This document shows positions 58,980 through 64,000 of a DNA stretch of 64,000 nucleotides, piece after piece. Within the stretch, counting starts at the first letter, position 1. Every line of letters begins with the position of its first letter. Source of the stretch: Ferrovum sp. JA12. Lineage in GTDB: Bacteria > Pseudomonadota > Gammaproteobacteria > Burkholderiales > Ferrovaceae. The DNA is taken from NCBI RefSeq assembly GCF_001431705.1, contig NZ_LJWX01000001.1, positions 558,001-622,000 on the forward strand. The letters run 5' to 3'. The notes under the pieces are model-generated. The model saw nothing but the letters and a program-made list of their open reading frames with translations. It was not told the origin of the DNA and ran no database searches. A program made the position numbers and the translations under genes.

Positions 58980-61828
58980 TGAATAACCTTATTTTTTAAA
59001 TAGGGGGCCAAGAAACGTCCCGTATAACTAGTTTCATTTTTAACAATATCCTGTGGCGCTCCAGCCACTAAAATATGGCCACCTAGTGCTCCACCCTCAG
59101 GCCCTAAATCAACGATCCAGTCTGCGGTTTTGATGACATCAAGATTGTGTTCAATGACTACTACCGTATTGCCATGGTCACGCAGCCTATGAAGAACCTT
59201 GAGAAGCAGGTCAATATCATGAAAGTGAAGGCCGGTGGTGGGTTCGTCAAGAATAAATAACGTACGCCCAGTATCGCGTTTAGAGAGTTCTAAAGATAAT
59301 TTAACTCGCTGCGCTTCTCCCCCTGAGAGGGTGGTGGCCGATTGCCCAAGGGTGATATAGCCCAAGCCCACATCCATCAAGGTCTGACATTTACGGGCAA
59401 TAATGGGGACCGCATTGAAAAATTCCAGGGCTTTTTCGACGGTTAAGGCCAATACCTCATCAATACTTTTCCCTTTATAATGAATCTCCAGGGTTTCACG
59501 GTTATAGCGTTTACCATGGCACACATCGCAGGGTACGTAAATATCAGGTAAAAAGTGCATTTCCACGCGCACCATGCCCTCCCCTTGGCAGGCCTCACAG
59601 CGCCCTCCTTTCACATTAAAAGAGAAACGACCTGGACCATAGCCGCGTTCACGGGATTGGGGAATGCCGGCAAAGAGTTCGCGGATGGGAGTAAATAATC
59701 CCGTATAAGTGGCAGGGTTAGAGCGCGGTGTTCGACCAATTGGACTTTGATCCACATTAATGATTTTATCAAAATGCTCTAAGCCTTGGATTCCCTCAAA
59801 GGGAGCTGGCTCTGTGCTGCTGTGATAGAGGTGACGGGACACGGCGTGATAGAGAGTGTCGTTAATTAAAGTGGATTTACCTGAACCCGAGACCCCTGTG
59901 ATGGCAATAAATAGCCCCACAGGGAGCTCAAGATTCACTTTCTTGAGGTTGTTGCCTTGGGCGCCGCGGATGATCAACCGGCGCTCATCGGGCTGATGAC
60001 GCTGCTCAGGTACTGCAATGGCTTTACTACCCTTTAAATATTCTCCCGTGAGGGAGTGAGGGCTGTTTTCAATATCCTGAGGGGTCCCCTTTGCCACCAC
60101 CTCACCGCCGTGTTCCCCTGCACCTGGTCCCATGTCCACCACAAAATCTGCCGCACGAATAGCATCCTCATCGTGTTCAACCACAATAACGGAATTACCG
60201 AGGTCGCGTAGACGGTTTAAGGTTTCAAGTAGTCGATGATTATCACGCTGATGTAGACCAATGGAGGGTTCATCTAACACATACATCACCCCCGTGAGCC
60301 CTGAACCAATTTGTGACGCAAGACGAATACGCTGAGCTTCGCCTCCTGAGAGGGTATCGGCGGAGCGCTCAAGCTGTAAATACTCTAAGCCGACGTTGTT
60401 TAAAAATTGTAAGCGGGCAATAATTTCCTTCAAGATTTTATCAGCGATGGCTTGTTTTTTACCCTTAAGAGTCAGTTGCTGAAATAAACTTAAGGTTTCG
60501 CGCAAGGGTAAGGCGCTGATTTGATGAAGCGTGTATTGATTAATCCTGACCTCCCGCGCCTCAATACGTAAGCGTGAGCCTTGGCAATCGGGGCATGGTT
60601 TGTCATTTAACAGTTTAGCGAGTTCCTCGCGTACAGCCATGGAATCTGTTTCTTTATAACGTCGATCAAGAATCGGAATAATTCCTTCAAAAGGGTGCTG
60701 TTGACTGCGCAGTCGTCCTTTGTCGCCTGGGTAATGAAAGGTGATTTTTTCTTTACCGGAGCCGAAAAGTAATAGATGTTGTATAGACTCCTCTAACTCT
60801 TCAAAGGGGGTATCGAGTTTGAAGTGATAGTGTTTAGAGAGATCGGTTAACCATTGAAAATAGAATTGATTACGCTTATCCCAACCTTTAATAGCACCGC
60901 CAGCTAAACTCAATTGTGGGAAAGCCACTACTCGTTTAGCATCAAAAAAGCTAATCTCGCCCAGTCCATCGCACTTGGGACAGGCCCCCATAGGGTTGTT
61001 AAAGGAGAAGAGGCGAGGCTCTAATTCTTGTATTGAAAAACTACAAATAGGGCAAGCAAAGGTGGAGGAGAAAAGATGCTCTGTGTTCTGATCTAAATCT
61101 ACCGCAATAGCTCGCCCATCACTGTGTCGCAGTGCGGTCTCGAAAGACTCAGCCAAACGCTGCTGCATATCAGGTTTAACCTTTAAGCGGTCCACCACAA
61201 TGTCCACTGAGTGTTTCTTGTTCTTATCAAGGGGGGGAATATTGTCAATGTCTTGCACTACGGAGTCCACTCGTAAGCGCACAAAACCCTGAGCCCGCAA
61301 CTCATTAATTAAGTCTACCTGTTGTCCCTTGCGTCCCACCACGAGTGGCGAGAGAATCATGATGCGCGTATTGTCAGGTAATGTTAATACATGATCCACC
61401 ATCTGTGACACGCTTTGCGCCTCCAGTTTTTGTTGATGAGTGGGGCAGTAAGGATCCCCTACCCGGGCAAAGAGTAAGCGTAAATAATCATGAATTTCAG
61501 TGACCGTACCCACTGTCGAACGGGGATTATGACTGGTAGCTTTTTGTTCGATGGAGATGGCAGGAGAGAGCCCTTCGATTAAGTCAACATCTGGCTTTTC
61601 CATGAGTTGTAAGAATTGACGGGCATAGGCAGAGAGAGACTCCACATAGCGCCTTTGTCCCTCGGCATAGAGAGTATCGAAGGCAAGAGAGGATTTACCG
61701 GATCCTGATAAACCGGTAATCACCACTAACTGATGGCGGGGAATATCAATATCAATATTTTTTAGGTTATGGGTTCTGGCCCCCCGTATTCGGATCACGG
61801 GACTTTCAACAATTTGTTTCTTTTTCAT
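58976..61828 (-). CDS. uvrA: UvrABC excinuclease subunit A
   Basis: The protein has 950 residues (940 in E. coli) from the ATG ending at 61828. The frame is open 54 codons further, but that part is not UvrA-like. Two ABC ATPase modules are seen, with Walker [16 protein letters not shown] and [15 protein letters not shown] and signatures [14 protein letters not shown] and [14 protein letters not shown]. Zinc-site cysteines are in CPICS...CPKCDG and CEACQGEG...CDVCHGK. UvrA scans DNA for bulky lesions. Confidence 0.98.
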   Translation of the reverse strand: MKKKQIVESPVIRIRGARTHNLKNIDIDIPRHQLVVITGLSGSGKSSLAFDTLYAEGQRRYVESLSAYARQFLQLMEKPDVDLIEGLSPAISIEQKATSHNPRSTVGTVTEIHDYLRLLFARVGDPYCPTHQQKLEAQSVSQMVDHVLTLPDNTRIMILSPLVVGRKGQQVDLINELRAQGFVRLRVDSVVQDIDNIPPLDKNKKHSVDIVVDRLKVKPDMQQRLAESFETALRHSDGRAIAVDLDQNTEHLFSSTFACPICSFSIQELEPRLFSFNNPMGACPKCDGLGEISFFDAKRVVAFPQLSLAGGAIKGWDKRNQFYFQWLTDLSKHYHFKLDTPFEELEESIQHLLLFGSGKEKITFHYPGDKGRLRSQQHPFEGIIPILDRRYKETDSMAVREELAKLLNDKPCPDCQGSRLRIEAREVRINQYTLHQISALPLRETLSLFQQLTLKGKKQAIADKILKEIIARLQFLNNVGLEYLQLERSADTLSGGEAQRIRLASQIGSGLTGVMYVLDEPSIGLHQRDNHRLLETLNRLRDLGNSVIVVEHDEDAIRAADFVVDMGPGAGEHGGEVVAKGTPQDIENSPHSLTGEYLKGSKAIAVPEQRHQPDERRLIIRGAQGNNLKKVNLELPVGLFIAITGVSGSGKSTLINDTLYHAVSRHLYHSSTEPAPFEGIQGLEHFDKIINVDQSPIGRTPRSNPATYTGLFTPIRELFAGIPQSRERGYGPGRFSFNVKGGRCEACQGEGMVRVEMHFLPDIYVPCDVCHGKRYNRETLEIHYKGKSIDEVLALTVEKALEFFNAVPIIARKCQTLMDVGLGYITLGQSATTLSGGEAQRVKLSLELSKRDTGRTLFILDEPTTGLHFHDIDLLLKVLHRLRDHGNTVVVIEHNLDVIKTADWIVDLGPEGGALGGHILVAGAPQDIVKNETSYTGRFLAPYLKNKVIQ

Positions 61829-61895
61829 GGTATAAAATGAAAGGCTTAACCTGTTAATATAAGATAAATATTTTACTTTTTTATCCTGTGGAAAA

Positions 61896-63089
61896 ATGAG
61901 AACTAAAGTTACTATGACACCTATTGAGCGCCGAGCCACTTTAAGTCTTGCTAGTGTGTTCGCCTTGCGTATGTTGGGAATGTTTATCATTCTACCTGTA
62001 TTTGCCTTGTATGCGGCACATCTTCCGGGTGGGGGGAATAAAACATTAATTGGTTTGGCTATGGGGGCCTATGGATTAACCCAGGCTCTATTACAAATTC
62101 CCTTTGGTTGGCTATCTGACCGCATTGGACGAAAGCCAGTCATTATGGGCGGGTTATTGATTTTTGCTGTGGGCAGTTTTGTGGCGGCCGGCGCTCACAG
62201 TATTGAAGGGATTATTATTGGGCGCATGATTCAAGGGGCCGGGGCAATTTCTTCGGCGATTATCGCCATGACCGCAGATTTAACTCGAATTGAGCAGCGT
62301 ACAAAAGCCATGGCTATGATAGGAGTCACCATTGGCCTCACTTTTAGCGGTTCAATGATTTTAGCGCCGGTATTAGAGCCACAAATTGGGGTTCCGGGAA
62401 TTTTTGCCATGACGGGAGTGTTGGCTTTATTTGCCATTGTCATGGTGCGTTGGGTGACCCCGAATCCACAACATCGCATCCCGGCTCGTGGCACTTGGGA
62501 GAGCATCAAAACAGTCTTAACTCACAGTGAGTTATTGCGCTTGGATTGGGGGATTTTTGTGTTACACGGCTCATTGATGGCCATGTTTGTAGTTCTTCCC
62601 CAAGCTCTTGTGCAAACCGGCTTTCAGGCTGTAGAGCACTGGAAGCTCTATTTGCCCGTAATGATTGGCTCTTTTGTTTTGATGATTCCAGGAGTGGCGC
62701 TGTCCCATGGTAAGCACCGTAAAACAGTCTTTTTGACAGCGATTGCGGTATTATTGATGGCTGAGGTGATATTGTGGGTGGGTATGCATAGCTTTTATGG
62801 CCTGGTGACAGCATTGTTTGTGTTTTTTACGGGTTTTAATATGTTAGAGGCAAGCTTACCTTCATTTATTACCACCATTGCTCCACCCGATATCAAGGGG
62901 GCAGCATCGGGGGTATACAGTTCAATTCAGTTTATGGGGACATTTGTTGGGGCCTCGGTGGCAGGTCTGCTGGCCAAAGAGTTTGGCCCCTCAAGCGTCC
63001 CTTTGTTTTGCGTTATATTAATGTTGACTTGGTTAATTGTGGCGTTGCCCATGAAAATTAAAGCCAGTCATGAATCAAGGGAGAAGTAG
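61896..63089 (+). CDS. Major facilitator superfamily transporter
   Basis: The protein has 397 residues with about twelve membrane segments. The motif A loop [18 protein letters not shown] (about 72-89) and the motif after segment 4, [14 protein letters not shown], are typical of drug:H+ antiporter-type MFS proteins. The substrate is unknown. It is divergent from uvrA with 67 bases between starts, and ssb follows after 3 bases, so it is likely co-transcribed with ssb. An ATG at 61914 is an alternative start. Confidence 0.9.
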   Translation: MRTKVTMTPIERRATLSLASVFALRMLGMFIILPVFALYAAHLPGGGNKTLIGLAMGAYGLTQALLQIPFGWLSDRIGRKPVIMGGLLIFAVGSFVAAGAHSIEGIIIGRMIQGAGAISSAIIAMTADLTRIEQRTKAMAMIGVTIGLTFSGSMILAPVLEPQIGVPGIFAMTGVLALFAIVMVRWVTPNPQHRIPARGTWESIKTVLTHSELLRLDWGIFVLHGSLMAMFVVLPQALVQTGFQAVEHWKLYLPVMIGSFVLMIPGVALSHGKHRKTVFLTAIAVLLMAEVILWVGMHSFYGLVTALFVFFTGFNMLEASLPSFITTIAPPDIKGAASGVYSSIQFMGTFVGASVAGLLAKEFGPSSVPLFCVILMLTWLIVALPMKIKASHESREK

Positions 63090-63092
63090 AGT

Positions 63093-63548
63093 ATGGCATC
63101 GGTAAATAAAGTGATTTTAGTGGGTAATTTAGGCCGCGACCCTGAGGTGCGTTATTCCTCTGATGGCGCTGCCATTGCCAATATTAGTGTGGCCACTACG
63201 GATGTATGGAAAGATAAAAGCGGCGAAAAACAAGAAAAAACCGAGTGGCACCGGGTAGCATTCTTTGGGCGTTTAGCAGAAATTGCAGGAGAATATTTAA
63301 AAAAGGGTTCGCAAGTGTATTTAGAAGGACGTTTGCAAACCCGTAAGTGGCAAGATAAAGAAGGCCAGGAGCGCTATACCACTGAGGTGATTGCGGACCG
63401 TATGCAAATGTTGGGTGGGCGCTCTATGGCAGGGGGTAGCAGTGAGCCTCCGATGGATATGCAATCTGAGCATCCCAGCCCGGCCTCAGGGGGAACTACT
63501 AAAGCTGCCACTAAGTTTGATGATTTTGCGGACGATATCCCTTTCTGA
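63093..63548 (+). CDS. ssb: Single-stranded DNA-binding protein
   Basis: The protein has 151 residues. The OB fold opens [20 protein letters not shown] and contains [21 protein letters not shown] flexible Ser/Pro-rich linker leads to the acidic tip DDFADDIPF, which binds partner proteins. It sits beside uvrA, as in many proteobacteria. Confidence 0.98.
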   Translation: MASVNKVILVGNLGRDPEVRYSSDGAAIANISVATTDVWKDKSGEKQEKTEWHRVAFFGRLAEIAGEYLKKGSQVYLEGRLQTRKWQDKEGQERYTTEVIADRMQMLGGRSMAGGSSEPPMDMQSEHPSPASGGTTKAATKFDDFADDIPF

Positions 63549-63581
63549 CCCCCAACGTAATAGTTAAGTCATCTTATTTGA

Positions 63582-63618
63582 CCCCTTGTAAGACGGCGTT
63601 TTACAAGGGGTTTTTATT
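63582..63618 (+). terminator. Rho-independent terminator after ssb
   Basis: CCCCTTGTAA and TTACAAGGGG form a perfect 10-bp stem with a 9-base loop, followed by TTTTTATTTT. It ends the MFS-ssb transcript and lies 41 bases before the convergent exbD/tolR-type gene. Confidence 0.9.
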
Positions 63619-63659
63619 TTCAACGATCGCCGTGGAATACTGCATGAAAAACTCTTAAT

Positions 63660-64000
63660 TTAGGGTGTGTCATCAATACCTATTTTAGAAATTTTCAGGT
63701 TTTGTGCCAGGGCTAGGATATGCGCAAGGTTTGTAAAGGGCGAATCACCACTGGGTTTGATATGTATTTCTGGTGGGTTGGAGGATTTTGAAAGACTTAA
63801 TAATTGCTGATCTAAAGCATCTTGGGTAACCGGTCGTTGATTCACTTTGTACTGCCCTGATGCATTAATGGTGATGGTCATGATAGGGGCTGTTATGGTG
63901 CGACTACTGACCATGTTGTGTGGAGTACTCATATTAATCGAATGCAATTGGACTGGAATGGTAATAATTAACATAATCAGCAACACCAACATTACATCAA
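63660..64000 (-). CDS. ExbD/TolR-family protein (N-terminus beyond window)
   Basis: The visible 113 residues begin DVMLVLLIMLIITIPV, the end of the conserved membrane anchor in which the aspartate is the proton-pathway residue. A periplasmic domain follows with MTITINASGQYKVNQRPVTQ and the C-terminal LAHILALAQNLKISKIGI. It works with ExbB/TolQ and TonB/TolA in energising the outer membrane. An ATG inside the window would cut the anchor, so the true start lies past the right edge. Confidence 0.88.
   Translation of the reverse strand, partial: DVMLVLLIMLIITIPVQLHSINMSTPHNMVSSRTITAPIMTITINASGQYKVNQRPVTQDALDQQLLSLSKSSNPPEIHIKPSGDSPFTNLAHILALAQNLKISKIGIDDTP

Noticed and set aside
61829-61990. 54-codon N-terminal extension of UvrA
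   Set aside because: The extension overlaps the divergent promoter region and the start of the MFS gene, and UvrA proteins begin at the internal methionine.

Overview
The window looks like the chromosome of a low-GC betaproteobacterium. The right two thirds hold the tRNA-Tyr/Gly/Thr - tuf - tRNA-Trp - secE - nusG - rplKAJL - rpoBC - str - S10 - spc - alpha supercluster in the order typical of Betaproteobacteria. A relative of the Ferrovales or Nitrosomonadales is a guess from gene order, AT-rich codon use and the acid/metal-type accessory genes; no 16S rRNA gene is present to settle it.

Region 1 (1-18730) is a mobile element or integrated plasmid, cut by the left edge. It holds a partial IS110-family transposase, a leftward block with trbJ, a lipoprotein in the trbK position and trbL, and a leftward three-gene stb-like plasmid stability block. 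A divergent regulator comes next, then a repeat-rich oriT candidate, then a rightward mobC - relaxase - small ORF - metallophosphoesterase - hypothetical operon. A second gene is nested out of frame inside the relaxase gene. After a decayed stretch comes a very large single gene (13521-18473) that fuses an SF1 helicase, a PD-(D/E)XK/Vsr-like nuclease and a GreA/GreB C-terminal-like domain; this is the best candidate for an undescribed defence or RNA-polymerase-linked system. The element seems to end near 18635-18730, where tandem 12-mers and a tRNA-3'-end-like sequence lie.

Region 2 (18765-24602) is accessory chromosome: an internally deleted ISL3-family element, arsC-arsH, an acyl-CoA thioesterase, and a surface-polysaccharide group made of an OafA-type acyltransferase, a GtrB-type glycosyltransferase and a GtrA-type flippase.

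Region 3 (24671-56522) is the transcription/translation supercluster. It carries two tuf genes that appear identical except at codons 2 and 3. It has an L10-type leader before rplJ, strong hairpins in several intergenic gaps, and likely internal promoters before rplC and rplN. A rho-independent terminator closes it after rplQ.

Region 4 (56574-64000) is housekeeping: cyanase overlapped by an SRPBCC-domain exported protein, then a CLC-type chloride channel/antiporter whose GTG start overlaps the uvrA stop. Divergent from uvrA lie an MFS transporter and ssb, followed by a terminator. An exbD/tolR-type gene runs off the right edge.
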